From an uncultured Christensenellaceae bacterium (GTDB lineage: Bacteria > Bacillota > Clostridia > Christensenellales > UBA3700), in NCBI GenBank assembly GCA_910588545.1, contig CAJUOU010000002.1, forward strand, positions 83,382 through 147,381: 64,000 bases of DNA. Direction: 5' to 3'. Position 1 is the stretch's first letter, and each line of letters starts with the position of its first letter. A program made the position numbers and the translations under genes. Below the pieces are notes generated by a model. It ran no database searches. It was given only the letters and a program-made list of their open reading frames with translations, and was not told the origin of the DNA. This document shows, piece after piece, positions 55,711 through 64,000 of this stretch.

Positions 55711-55718
55711 TTAGTTAT

Positions 55719-56357
55719 TTATTTGTTGTCGCCTACAACATATTGCATCGGGTCAACCAATTTGTTATTTTGGGTTAACTCATAATGAATATGTGCATCT
55801 TGCTTACACTCAAATTGAAATTTGCCTACAGTACCAAGTACGGTTTTTTCGTCAACCTTATCGCCTTTGCTAACTTTAACATCATTAATCAATCTGATTG
55901 TAGCTACATAACCCTTGCCATAATCGATAGTTACGCTACCGCCGTAGTAAGCATCGGTAGTAACATTTGTTACTGTTCCCTCAAAACCTGCATATACATT
56001 AGCGCCTTCACTACCTACGATATCAACAGCCAAATGTGCGTCGTATCTTGATAAAGTCGGATTATAACTTAAAGCTGTATCCGAAAAAGCTCTACCTTGT
56101 ACTCCACCCTCAACAGGCATAATCAAAGCAAACTTCTTTTCAACAACAGCCGGTTTTTCGTCATCCGGAGCTTCTATTGTTGGCTCGTTAGGTTTGTTTA
56201 CATCGACATCGTTTGTCTTTGTTGTGTTAAGCACTGCAACTACTGTTACCACTACTCCAATCGCTATCACGCATAGAATCATCAGGATATAATGAATATT
56301 CTTTTTTAAAAAAGCCATTAATCTGCTGCCGATAGCCTTTGCATCTTTTTTTTGCAT
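55719..56357 (-). CDS. M23/LytM-domain membrane protein, SpoIIQ-like
   Basis: 212 residues: cytoplasmic basic N-terminus, one transmembrane helix (about 23-47), a Pro/Asp/Glu-rich linker, and a peptidase M23 (LytM) domain (about 75-210). Its metal ligands look intact: HxxxD in AHLAVDI and HxH in AHIHYEL, as in SpoIIQ versions of Clostridia that keep catalytic residues. SpoIIQ links the mother cell and forespore during engulfment. ATG 56357 has GGAGG upstream; a longer frame from 56369 overlaps it. The context (YwmB-like gene directly upstream) fits a sporulation locus, but a general septal peptidase is possible. Confidence 0.7.
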   Translation of the reverse strand: MQKKDAKAIGSRLMAFLKKNIHYILMILCVIAIGVVVTVVAVLNTTKTNDVDVNKPNEPTIEAPDDEKPAVVEKKFALIMPVEGGVQGRAFSDTALSYNPTLSRYDAHLAVDIVGSEGANVYAGFEGTVTNVTTDAYYGGSVTIDYGKGYVATIRLINDVKVSKGDKVDEKTVLGTVGKFQFECKQDAHIHYELTQNNKLVDPMQYVVGDNK

Positions 56358-56375
56358 ATTTACCTCCAAATATTC

Positions 56376-56825
56376 TTAATAACTCCCCATTATCAAAGGG
56401 GTGCCTACTGTGATTACATTATCCCTTATAGCGATTTGAAAATTGATATTCATACCGTTTGCTGAAATCGGCTTGCCACAACTTTCAGATATACCATAAA
56501 TGATATGTACATTCCCTACAGTTTCCTCACTTAGGACTGCCACTTTGCATTTTTTGACCACACTTTTCATATCGTCAAAATCGCCGTTGAATGTAGCGCT
56601 TATTCCTACTATGTTTACCAAATTATCTGCAGTCTTTTGTCCTTCCTTATAGTCGCTCGTAACCATAAAAATGTCATCGTATAGGTATATAGCATTTTCG
56701 CTATATCTACCTTTAGTAAAATAATTGATAGTGATATCCTTGTCCGATTTAGGTAGAATTACGGGCAAAGAATATGTAACAAACAACAATAAACATAATG
56801 ATAAAACAATCAAAGCTTTCTTCAT
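56376..56825 (-). CDS. YwmB-like exported protein
   Basis: 149 residues: signal peptide/anchor (about 1-22) then a domain with MNINFQIAIRDN...VITVGTPLIMGSY at the C-terminus, resembling YwmB (which also ends in a strand of the NLQIALR...GTP type). YwmB lies beside murA-spoIID-spoIIQ in many spore-formers. Six bases upstream of the SpoIIQ-like reading frame (18 bp from its preferred start). The role is unproven; the assignment rests on a short motif and on context. Confidence 0.5.
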   Translation of the reverse strand: MKKALIVLSLCLLLFVTYSLPVILPKSDKDITINYFTKGRYSENAIYLYDDIFMVTSDYKEGQKTADNLVNIVGISATFNGDFDDMKSVVKKCKVAVLSEETVGNVHIIYGISESCGKPISANGMNINFQIAIRDNVITVGTPLIMGSY

Positions 56826-57201
56826 TTTTCAATCCTCACAATTCTATTCTTGCCACATTATTTCCCATGTATACATATAATTTCAAATTTTTGATTTTTA
56901 AAAAATACTTGTATAAAAAAATATTTCCTTATAGCAAAAACATATACACAACAAATGTTAAGCAAATAAAAATTATTTATTTGTTATAATTGTTATTAAA
57001 AAACATAATTTAATAACTTTGGTTTTATTTTGCTTAAATATTAATATCCCGTCCCGAAAAGTATGATAGTTTAAAAAGACTAATTTTTATCCTCATTTTC
57101 TTTCAAAAAGCAGCAAAAAAGCACCCTTCGCATTGCAAAGAGTGCTTTTTGAATATAAAAAGACACCTAAAAAGGTGTCTTTATTTTTCTTTTTATTATT
57201 C
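56826..57201. other. Intergenic region with two stacked hairpins
   Basis: No gene. Two hairpins near the leftward aminotransferase gene: AAAAAGCAC...GTGCTTTTT (57115-57150) and AAAGACACC...GGTGTCTTT (57158-57182). The second, with T-tracts either side, is its likely terminator; the first may be a back-up. The rest is AT-rich without a motif I recognise. Confidence 0.65.
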
Positions 57202-58482
57202 TTATTTTTCGCTTATCAATTTTTCAATGCAAGCAATTTTTGTGCTGCATACTAAAATTTTGCAAGCTGTATCCAACTGATTGGTGTTTGTAAAAGTAGG
57301 TGCAATACGAATATTGCTGTCATTATCGTCTTTACCATAAGGGAAAGTATCGCCAACAGTAGTGATTACAAGACCTGCGTTTTTGCAAAGTTCGTAAACT
57401 TTTTTCGCGCAACCGTTAAGTACATTGTAGCTGATAAAATATCCGCCTTTTGGATTACTCCAATTTGCAATATCGCTGTCTGTGCCAAACTCATCCTCAA
57501 GCACATTTAAAATGGTATCAAATTTAGGTCTGATAATAGCAGCGTGCTTTTTCATTATAGCACGTACTCCGTCCATATTTTGCAAAAACTTTAAGTGCAA
57601 ATATTGATTGATTTTATCCGGTCCGATAGTTTGGAACTTCATTGTTTTAAGCGCATCTTTCAAATTTTCTTCGGAGGATGCAAAGCATGCAACGCCCGCA
57701 CCAGGGAAAGTAATTTTCGAAGTACTTGCAAAAATAAACACTCTGTTAGGGTTGCCGTTTGCAAGGCAGGCTGTATAAATATTTTTTAGCGGTACAGTGC
57801 TGTCATACAAATCATGCACAACATAAGCATTATCCCAAAAAATTCTAAAATCTTGTGCTTTTGTAGGCATTTTAGCAAGTCTGTCTACTACTTCGTCGCT
57901 AAATACAATACCTGTTGGATTAGAATATTTAGGAACACACCAAATACCTTTTATTGCCTCGTCGTCTGCAACCAATTTTTCCACAACATCCATAATTGGT
58001 CCGTTTTCATCCATTGGGATAGTAATCAATTCGATTCCAAAAACAGCTGTCAAACTGAAGTGTCTGTCATAACCGGGTGCAGGACACAAAAATTTAACCT
58101 TTTCAAGCTTATTCCAAGGGGTGCTGCCGTTAACACCAAATTGCATACATCTTTGAATTGTATCATACATCATGTTTAGGCTACTGTTGCCGCCTACCAA
58201 AACATTTTCCGCTTTTACGCCCAACATTTCGCCAAACAACTGACGTAAACCATAAAGTCCCTCAATACCGCCGTAGTTACGGATATCCGCACCCTCAGCA
58301 GGCAAATCGGCTACGCTATTTATCATATTCAACATTTCCATAGAAAGGTCAAGTTGCTCTTTGCAAGGCTTACCTCTGGAAATATCAATCTTTACATTTT
58401 GTTTAAGAATTTCTTCATAATTTGCTTTTTCTTTGGCAAGTTCTTTTTCCAAAAAATCTTTTGTTTTATCGCGATAAATCAT
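57202..58482 (-). CDS. Aspartate aminotransferase-like PLP enzyme (type Ic)
   Basis: Fold-type I aminotransferase of the PF12897 group (MocR-like aminotransferase family; type Ic aspartate aminotransferase). Seen: DISRGKPCKEQLDLS at the N-terminus, GGNSSLNMM, SNPTGIVFS, and the PLP lysine K256 in STSKITFPG. 427 residues. The ATG at 58482 (GGAGG upstream) is preferred over TTG 58488. It probably makes aspartate from oxaloacetate and glutamate, upstream of the asd/dap pathway (inference). Confidence 0.88.
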   Translation of the reverse strand: MIYRDKTKDFLEKELAKEKANYEEILKQNVKIDISRGKPCKEQLDLSMEMLNMINSVADLPAEGADIRNYGGIEGLYGLRQLFGEMLGVKAENVLVGGNSSLNMMYDTIQRCMQFGVNGSTPWNKLEKVKFLCPAPGYDRHFSLTAVFGIELITIPMDENGPIMDVVEKLVADDEAIKGIWCVPKYSNPTGIVFSDEVVDRLAKMPTKAQDFRIFWDNAYVVHDLYDSTVPLKNIYTACLANGNPNRVFIFASTSKITFPGAGVACFASSEENLKDALKTMKFQTIGPDKINQYLHLKFLQNMDGVRAIMKKHAAIIRPKFDTILNVLEDEFGTDSDIANWSNPKGGYFISYNVLNGCAKKVYELCKNAGLVITTVGDTFPYGKDDNDSNIRIAPTFTNTNQLDTACKILVCSTKIACIEKLISEK

Positions 58483-58603
58483 ATACAAACCTCCGTTTTT
58501 CCTATTTTATCACATACGCATTAAATTAGTCAATTATATATATAAATGATTAGATTAAAATTTTTTATATTAATTATAACCTCAATTAATGCAAAATTTA
58601 TTA

Positions 58604-59929
58604 TCAAACAAAGCTATCATCTTCATTTTTATTGCGAAATACAAGCCTTATCGGAGTACCTTTAAACTCAAATGATTTTCTCAAACAATTTTCCAAATAC
58701 CTTTTATACGAAAAATGCAACAATTCGCTATCATTTACAAAAAAGACGAATGTAGGCGGATTACTGCTGTTTTGAGTTGCAAAGAAAACTTTCAATCTCT
58801 TGCCATTGTGTGCAGGTGGCTCTACCAAACTTACCGCATCTTGAATAATATCGTTCAACAATCCCGTAGTTATTCGTTTGCTTGCCTCACTGTAAACAAA
58901 ATTTACCTCACGCATAATCTTATCCGTTCTTTGTCCCGTTTTGGCACTTACATATAAACTATCGTAATAGTCCATAAATTTCAGCTGCTCGTCAAGCCTT
59001 GCATTGTACTTATTTATTGTATGAGTATCTTTTTCAACAATGTCCCACTTATTCATTATAATTACGGATGGTTTACCTTGTTCATGAACATATCCGCAAA
59101 TGCGAATATCTTGTTCGCTAAGTTCTTCTCCCGCATCGATAACAACAAGACAAATATCTGCTCTTCGTATTGCTGCAAGACTTCTCATAACGCTATAGCT
59201 TTCCACACTTTCGTCAATGCTGCGCTTACGTCTTATACCCGCAGTATCAATCAAATTATACTTCTGTCCCTCGTAAGTAAATGCAGTATCAATAGCATCA
59301 CGGGTAGTTCCCGCAACATTGCTGACTATTACTCTGTCATAGCCAAGCAACCTGTTTACCAAACTGCTTTTACCTGCATTTGGTTTACCTACAACGGCAA
59401 TATTAATTACGTCATTATCCGCATTAGTATCGATTTTCGGCAGATAATTGCATATTGCATCCAACAAATCGCCAATACCTTTACCCTGTTCCCCCGAAAC
59501 AGCATAAGGCTCGCCAAGTCCTAATTCATAAAACTCGTAAGTCTTTTCCACCTCATTATTATCTAGCTTGTTTACAGCCAAAACGATAGGTTTTTTGCTT
59601 TTTCTCAAAAAATTTGCAATATCTATATCGTCGGAAATTATCCCTTGTTTTCCGTCTACAAAAAGCACGATAACATCTGCAACCTCCACTGCGATTTCCG
59701 CCTGTGCTTTTATATGTTGCCACATTTTATCTTCGCTTTTAAGTTCGATACCGCCTGTGTCTATCATTGTAAAATTATATCCGCACCACTCGGCATCGAA
59801 ATACAATCTATCGCGAGTAACACCAGGTTTATCCTCCACAATAGACACTCTTTTTCCTACTACTTTATTAAAAAATGTCGATTTACCTACATTGGGTCTA
59901 CCGACAATCGCAACTAACGGCTTTGCCAT
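58604..59929 (-). CDS. der: Ribosome biogenesis GTPase Der
   Basis: Double-domain GTPase (EngA) for 50S assembly. Seen: two G domains with P-loops GRPNVGKSTFF (residue 9) and GKPNAGKSSLV (about 182), DTGG and DTAGIRRK switch II motifs, NKLD and NKWD, and a C-terminal KH-like domain. 441 residues. AGGTGG precedes the ATG. Confidence 0.97.
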   Translation of the reverse strand: MAKPLVAIVGRPNVGKSTFFNKVVGKRVSIVEDKPGVTRDRLYFDAEWCGYNFTMIDTGGIELKSEDKMWQHIKAQAEIAVEVADVIVLFVDGKQGIISDDIDIANFLRKSKKPIVLAVNKLDNNEVEKTYEFYELGLGEPYAVSGEQGKGIGDLLDAICNYLPKIDTNADNDVINIAVVGKPNAGKSSLVNRLLGYDRVIVSNVAGTTRDAIDTAFTYEGQKYNLIDTAGIRRKRSIDESVESYSVMRSLAAIRRADICLVVIDAGEELSEQDIRICGYVHEQGKPSVIIMNKWDIVEKDTHTINKYNARLDEQLKFMDYYDSLYVSAKTGQRTDKIMREVNFVYSEASKRITTGLLNDIIQDAVSLVEPPAHNGKRLKVFFATQNSSNPPTFVFFVNDSELLHFSYKRYLENCLRKSFEFKGTPIRLVFRNKNEDDSFV

Positions 59930-59964
59930 ATATCCACCTACTTTACTATTTTTTATTATGATTT

Positions 59965-61242
59965 CTATAACTTAGCGATAATTTGCACCAAATGCTCTCC
60001 ATTACGACAAATATGAAGTTTTACTCCAAGCTCTTTTTCCACTTCTTTAACACTCATTCCATCCAAAAAAGTAGTTGTAAATTCCTTTAACATTGTGCTT
60101 GGTATAATTACATTTTTATAAAGCTTACCTTTGCATTGTTTGATAATATCTCCCGCAGTAATCAATCCCGCAACAGTAACAGTCTCTCCAAAAAACTCGT
60201 TTTTGATTTTTATTACCTGTGTTTGCAATCCTTTTAATTTGCTTTCTATCCTACCGCAGTAGTCTTTCAAAAAGTCCCCGAAAGACTCCCCTGTAATCAA
60301 ACTTACCTTTGCTTTGGACTTATTTTTCTTAACTTCATTTAATGCGCAGTCTACTTCGTACTCAAACATTCTCACAAGTCCTACGCCGTTTTCAATCTGC
60401 TCAAAATCGCCGTAATCCTCATAATTTGGCAAAGGCAATTCCGCTTTTATATAAAACTCGTCCGACGGATAAACAAATATACCGTATTTTTTATTTATAT
60501 CGTTCGCTAAAGTTATGGTTTGTCTTGCTTTTTCCTTATCCACAGGTATTAACGGATATAATCCCTCCCTATGTTTAGTAAGCCCTACGGGAACAACTGC
60601 AACGGATTTTAACATAGGTCTCAAACTTTGCAAATCCTCTAAAGTATGCAACAGTACTTCTCCATCATTTTCGTTTGGGCACATTACTATCTGCGTATTA
60701 ACTTGTATGCCGTTATCCGTCAAAAACTTTAATTTTTCAAAAGTTTTGCTACCCTCGGGATTTGTTACAAGTTGATTTTTTATATTATTATCGATAGTGT
60801 GTACCGAAACATACAAAGGTGATAAATGCAACCTTACTATCCGTTCAAGTTCTTCCTTAAACACATTTGTTAAAGTTATGTAATTGCCCGATACAAAGGA
60901 CAAACGATAGTCGTCGTCTTTGACATACAAACTTTCCCTCATACCTTTTGGCAGCTGGTCTACAAAACAAAATTTACATTTGTTTTTACAGCGTATAGGG
61001 GTAAGTTCCATACTTTCGTCAAGTTCAAGTCCCAAACTCTCGTCATAATCTTTTTCAATTTCATAGTCGGTTATTTGTTCTCCGCGGCTTACGGTCATCA
61101 CAAATTCTTCCATACCGTCATAGTAATGATAGTCCAAAATATCTTTTACAGGATTTCCATCAAAGCTAAGTAAAATATCGCCTGACTTAATGCCAAGCCG
61201 ATAAGATATACCACCCTTATCCACTCCGATAATTTTTGCCAT
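59965..61242 (-). CDS. PDZ + radical SAM + DUF512 protein
   Basis: 425 residues. Domain order: PDZ-like module (1-60, VDKGGISYRLGIKSGD), radical SAM core with CxxxCxxC (CKNKCKFC near residue 84), then DUF512 (about 245-420, with VNDSEL-like NEFFGETVTVAGL). In Firmicutes this gene lies directly upstream of der, as here (35 bp), suggesting a shared role in ribosome or membrane assembly. Reaction unknown. Confidence 0.88.
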   Translation of the reverse strand: MAKIIGVDKGGISYRLGIKSGDILLSFDGNPVKDILDYHYYDGMEEFVMTVSRGEQITDYEIEKDYDESLGLELDESMELTPIRCKNKCKFCFVDQLPKGMRESLYVKDDDYRLSFVSGNYITLTNVFKEELERIVRLHLSPLYVSVHTIDNNIKNQLVTNPEGSKTFEKLKFLTDNGIQVNTQIVMCPNENDGEVLLHTLEDLQSLRPMLKSVAVVPVGLTKHREGLYPLIPVDKEKARQTITLANDINKKYGIFVYPSDEFYIKAELPLPNYEDYGDFEQIENGVGLVRMFEYEVDCALNEVKKNKSKAKVSLITGESFGDFLKDYCGRIESKLKGLQTQVIKIKNEFFGETVTVAGLITAGDIIKQCKGKLYKNVIIPSTMLKEFTTTFLDGMSVKEVEKELGVKLHICRNGEHLVQIIAKL

Positions 61243-61275
61243 ATTTTAAGTACCCCTAATTTATATTTTTCCATT

Positions 61276-61300
61276 AAAAAAGCGATATAAATCGCTTTTA
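61276..61300 (-). terminator. Terminator of the peptidase E-like gene
   Basis: Minus-strand stem AAAAGCGAT/ATCGCTTTT with T-tract, 7 nt past the stop. Confidence 0.8.
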
Positions 61301-61306
61301 CAATAT

Positions 61307-61900
61307 TTATTCGAACTCAATAAATTCATTTTCCGCAAGCAAAATAGGTTGCAAATTGTTTTGCTTGATATACTCCTGCCTACTGCTTTCGTTTGAATGA
61401 GGGCAAAAACACCCCTTTATCAACCCGTATCCGTCTGCAATTTCGTATTCCTTGCTTATGCCCGCCATTATTTTGTAGTCGGAAACACTTTGTTCAAACA
61501 TAAGCATTGCGCCTGCACTGTTGCCGACGATTAGACCTCCTCGTTTATAAAAATCGCAAACAAGTTGCTTTATACCCATTTTTTCAAATTCGTGGTAAAG
61601 CACATCATATCTTCCGCCGCCTATATAAATACAGTCTACCATATTGAATTTTTGTTTTATGTGTTCAAAGTCCATTTCGCCTTTTGCCCACAAAGCACAG
61701 GTGGTTTTACATTTTAGTCTTGTACCAAATTCCCTCGTAAAAGAATTTACGTACGGTTTAGATTCAAAGCTTGCCTGTGGCAAAAACATTATTTTGGGTT
61801 TTCTTTCCATTTCTTGTCTTATATGCTCGAGCTTTGATACTATATAATCATTTACGGCAGTCATTTCCTTCATACTTCCGCCACCGATTGCGATAAACAT
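61307..61900 (-). CDS. Peptidase E-like (S51 family) hydrolase
   Basis: 197 residues with the S51 dipeptidase E/cyanophycinase-type fold: IYIGGGRYDVL and the nucleophile serine in GNSAGAMLM, followed by KGCFCPHSNES. Could cleave Asp-Xaa dipeptides. AAGGAAG precedes the ATG. The N-terminal strand MFIAIGGGS is shared with the family. Confidence 0.75.
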   Translation of the reverse strand: MFIAIGGGSMKEMTAVNDYIVSKLEHIRQEMERKPKIMFLPQASFESKPYVNSFTREFGTRLKCKTTCALWAKGEMDFEHIKQKFNMVDCIYIGGGRYDVLYHEFEKMGIKQLVCDFYKRGGLIVGNSAGAMLMFEQSVSDYKIMAGISKEYEIADGYGLIKGCFCPHSNESSRQEYIKQNNLQPILLAENEFIEFE

Positions 61901-61962
61901 ATTCTTCCTTTTCGTTTAATTTGTAAATTATAAATTTTAATTACGATTTTCAAATGGTTTTT

Positions 61963-62721
61963 TTATAAATTTATGCCGTAAGCCTTAACATAATCTTTCA
62001 CAGTGCTTGCAGGCATAGCATAAGCAATTCCGAATGTGACATTTTGATTTGAATTTGAATTGTCATACTGTCTTAAAGTAACAATTCCTGCAAGTTTACC
62101 CGATGCATCAAAAAATCCACCGCCACTGTTGCCCGGATTAACAGGTGCATCTAGGGTTATAAATTCCGTAGAATGAATAGTTTTGATTGAGTGTTGCATT
62201 AACCTTTTTGGATTGGAAACCATTGCATGTGCACATAGGGTACCAAGTTGTTTTGGGTTTCCGATAATCACACCGTACTCTCCCCATTTAACGTCTTCAT
62301 CTTTCAATTTAACAGGTTTAAAATCATTTTTGATTCTATCCGTTATTTTTAAAAGTGTCAAGTCTAAGCTTGCCAAATTACCCGTATTTTTCTCGGACAA
62401 AATAATCGCTTGGCAATACTCTCCATTTGCAAATCTGATATCCGCAGTTTTTGTAGTAGAATCTTTTACAACGTGATTATTTGTCAAAACATATCCATCG
62501 GCAGAGACCACAACACCTGCACCGCCCGAAGTTCCGCTACTAGTTGTACAGCTTATTGTAACTGTTGAGTCGATAACTTCTCCTACTACTTTTTCAAATA
62601 TAAAGTTTGCGGAAGTCAATGTTACATCTTCTGTCACTTTTTTTGTAAAACAACCGCTTGCGGTGACACAAATCACAACTAAGATTAAAGCTATTAATAT
62701 AATTATACTTTTCTTTTTCAT
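61963..62721 (-). CDS. Trypsin-like (S1C/HtrA-type) serine protease lipoprotein
   Basis: 252 residues. Lipobox with Cys 24 (ASGC), then a protease domain with a full catalytic triad: H83 (NNHVV), D120 (SLDLTLL) and S199 (GNSGG). No PDZ domain follows, unlike HtrA. Lies 12 bp downstream of a paralogue lacking the triad. Membrane-anchored on the outer face, perhaps a quality-control protease. Confidence 0.85.
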   Translation of the reverse strand: MKKKSIIILIALILVVICVTASGCFTKKVTEDVTLTSANFIFEKVVGEVIDSTVTISCTTSSGTSGGAGVVVSADGYVLTNNHVVKDSTTKTADIRFANGEYCQAIILSEKNTGNLASLDLTLLKITDRIKNDFKPVKLKDEDVKWGEYGVIIGNPKQLGTLCAHAMVSNPKRLMQHSIKTIHSTEFITLDAPVNPGNSGGGFFDASGKLAGIVTLRQYDNSNSNQNVTFGIAYAMPASTVKDYVKAYGINL

Positions 62722-62733
62722 TATATCACCCTC

Positions 62734-63672
62734 CTATATAATTTGCTTACTTTGCAAAACAGCTTTTATGTTGCTGCTGCGTACAGCATAACCTATACCC
62801 GCTACTATATGTTCGTTTGAATCCGTACCGTCAACCCTTCGTAAGTAGTTGATTCCAACAAATTCTCCCGCAGTATTAAATAACATGTTGTTTGTCAAAA
62901 CATAATTATCATTTTTATCTATTGCCTCAAAGCCGTGTTTAAAATCCAACCCCGTTACATAAGTATCGTAATCCGACTTGTTGAAATAGCCTTGTGTTGT
63001 GAATGAAGCTGCCATCATTTCCGCAGGTATTCCGTTAGGATGATTACTCATAATGTCCACACCTGTCATCATGGATTTTGAAGAAACCAATACAGGAATA
63101 GTCTTAAAATATTCCGCAGTAGGGATATCCAAAGAAGAACTGTTGTTATACACCCTGCTGTCAGGCACAATAACTTCCACCCCAAAAATCATTTGCCCAA
63201 GTTTGACTATGTCGGTAGTATCGTTATTTTTTGCAAATTTGACAGGCTTTAGTTTTACACTGTTTTTGTCCTTAAGCGTTAATACATTAAAACCATAATC
63301 ATTATTCCTTGCAAAATTGTTATCTTCCGTCTTGTAGACAAAGTCAAATCTGCCTTTTGTATTATAAACTCTGCCCTTATAATAGTTTATCTCAGGCAAA
63401 TTCAGTTTATTTAACGGAATCGTTTGCCTTGGAACAATTATTTTATCTTCGGAAATAGCAACTCCCATAGAATAATAATATGTAAAATTTCCCGGAACAA
63501 CTTCCACCACAACACAGGAAGACAAAACATCTTCCATAGCATCGGAAATTACGACACTTCCGATGCCGTCCAAATTATAGTTTCTCTCCTCCGGTTTGCA
63601 CCCCGTAAAGGCAAGTAAAGCTAGCGTTAATAAAATCGCTAGCGATACAAACAATTTAAACTTAATTTTCAT
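62734..63672 (-). CDS. Lipoprotein, catalytically inactive-looking relative of the downstream protease
   Basis: 312 residues. Lipobox FTGC (Cys 25). The C-terminal region AGEFVGINYLRR...AGIGYAVRSSN aligns with SGKLAGIVTLRQ...FGIAYAMPAST of the downstream protease, but the His position reads VPRQTIP and the nucleophile region has NMLFN in place of GNSGG, so the triad is gone. Likely a pseudoprotease partner. Its start overlaps the upstream gene by 11 bp. Confidence 0.7.
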   Translation of the reverse strand: MKIKFKLFVSLAILLTLALLAFTGCKPEERNYNLDGIGSVVISDAMEDVLSSCVVVEVVPGNFTYYYSMGVAISEDKIIVPRQTIPLNKLNLPEINYYKGRVYNTKGRFDFVYKTEDNNFARNNDYGFNVLTLKDKNSVKLKPVKFAKNNDTTDIVKLGQMIFGVEVIVPDSRVYNNSSSLDIPTAEYFKTIPVLVSSKSMMTGVDIMSNHPNGIPAEMMAASFTTQGYFNKSDYDTYVTGLDFKHGFEAIDKNDNYVLTNNMLFNTAGEFVGINYLRRVDGTDSNEHIVAGIGYAVRSSNIKAVLQSKQII

Positions 63673-64000
63673 TTATCAATGCCTTTATATCGCTGTATAG
63701 TTTATCTGCGATATGTAATTTCCAAATTTCCGTATGAGTGGCAGTCCCTCCAATAGGAATGTTTTGCAACTCTGACAAACTTTCCACTTCAATAAAATCT
63801 TTACAAGTATAAAGCTCTGTAGAAGAAGAATAGTCTGCGTAATTTCCATCCCTCTTTGCTTTTGGGAAAATCTTTTCCACTAATTTGTCGCCACGAATGT
63901 AGTAAACAATACCTTCGGTATTTAATGTTCCTATTTTCATAGGTCCTTTGCAATCAGGGTCTTGCCTCATGCTTATGTAATCTTGTTTTATTTGCAACCT
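63662..64000 (-). CDS. Protein fragment, cut by the window edge
   Basis: C-terminal 111 or more residues of a protein whose start lies beyond the window; the apparent TTG at 63997 is probably internal. Basic residues and a YYIRGDKLVEKIF stretch are seen; no family recognised. Overlaps the lipoprotein gene by 11 bp, so same operon. Confidence 0.55.
   Translation of the reverse strand, partial: RLQIKQDYISMRQDPDCKGPMKIGTLNTEGIVYYIRGDKLVEKIFPKAKRDGNYADYSSSTELYTCKDFIEVESLSELQNIPIGGTATHTEIWKLHIADKLYSDIKALINEN

Noticed and set aside
1..64000. CRISPR arrays, tRNA or rRNA genes, insertion sequences
   Set aside because: No regularly spaced repeats, no tRNA-like T-loop with CCA end, no rRNA signature and no intact transposase were found on either strand.

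Overview
The window is an AT-rich chromosomal segment of a low-GC Gram-positive bacterium, most likely a gut-associated member of the Clostridia. The reasons are: strong AGGAGG-type ribosome binding sites, Firmicutes neighbourhoods (WalJ-type hydrolase near rlmH; Der next to a PDZ/radical-SAM/DUF512 protein), lipoproteins with Gram-positive lipoboxes, a lysine riboswitch, DegV/FakB proteins, and a probable YwmB + SpoIIQ-like pair that hints at sporulation. No rRNA, tRNA, CRISPR array, phage or intact insertion sequence is visible. I ran no computation; all calls come from reading the bases and translations.

Layout. 1-6.8 kb: rlmH, a CPBP protease, a WalJ-like hydrolase, a sodium-coupled transporter, a small-multidrug-export-type protein and a TtcA-like tRNA thiolase. 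7-20 kb: a surface/glycan region with a 1546-residue M60 (mucinase-type) metalloprotease, two sugar-type MFS transporters, a membrane lipoprotein, a GH20 hexosaminidase, a two-OB-fold SSB and a PdaB-like deacetylase. Together these fit foraging on host mucin glycans (inference). 20.5-27.1 kb: two large leftward surface-protein genes, a beta-helix/dockerin protein and a DUF6273/Ig-like membrane-anchored protein. 27.3-39.4 kb: a structured non-coding RNA (possible 6S RNA), membrane proteins, valS, pgsA, a YkvI-like protein, a TPR protein, hslO and a methyltransferase. 39.6-42.8 kb: lysine riboswitch plus asd-dapA-dapB. 43-50 kb: a lipoprotein, tandem fakB-like genes with a PRC-barrel protein, a lone ilvB, and a decayed integrase/leucine-rich-repeat pseudogene. 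50-64 kb: CofE-like ligase, argS, ychF, a radical SAM protein, the YwmB/SpoIIQ-like pair, an aspartate aminotransferase, der, DUF512, a peptidase E-like protein and a serine protease beside a catalytically dead-looking relative.

Main discovery. Each of the two surface-protein genes at 20.6-26.8 kb is preceded by a roughly 175-bp cassette bounded by long inverted repeats (27 bp with one mismatch; 28 bp perfect). Each cassette holds one consensus sigma-A promoter (TTGACA-N18-TATAAT). In this assembly both promoters point away from the genes, into non-coding DNA, so both genes look OFF. Inverting either cassette would place the promoter about 55-80 nt upstream of the start codon. This is the architecture of phase-variable invertible promoters. 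The two cassettes share the same recombinase-like half-sites (TACATAGA/TCTATGTA) but have different cores, which suggests one recombinase flipping two independent switches. Beyond each cassette lies a conserved block of about 95 bp that would be transcribed only in the OFF orientation, possibly as a small RNA.
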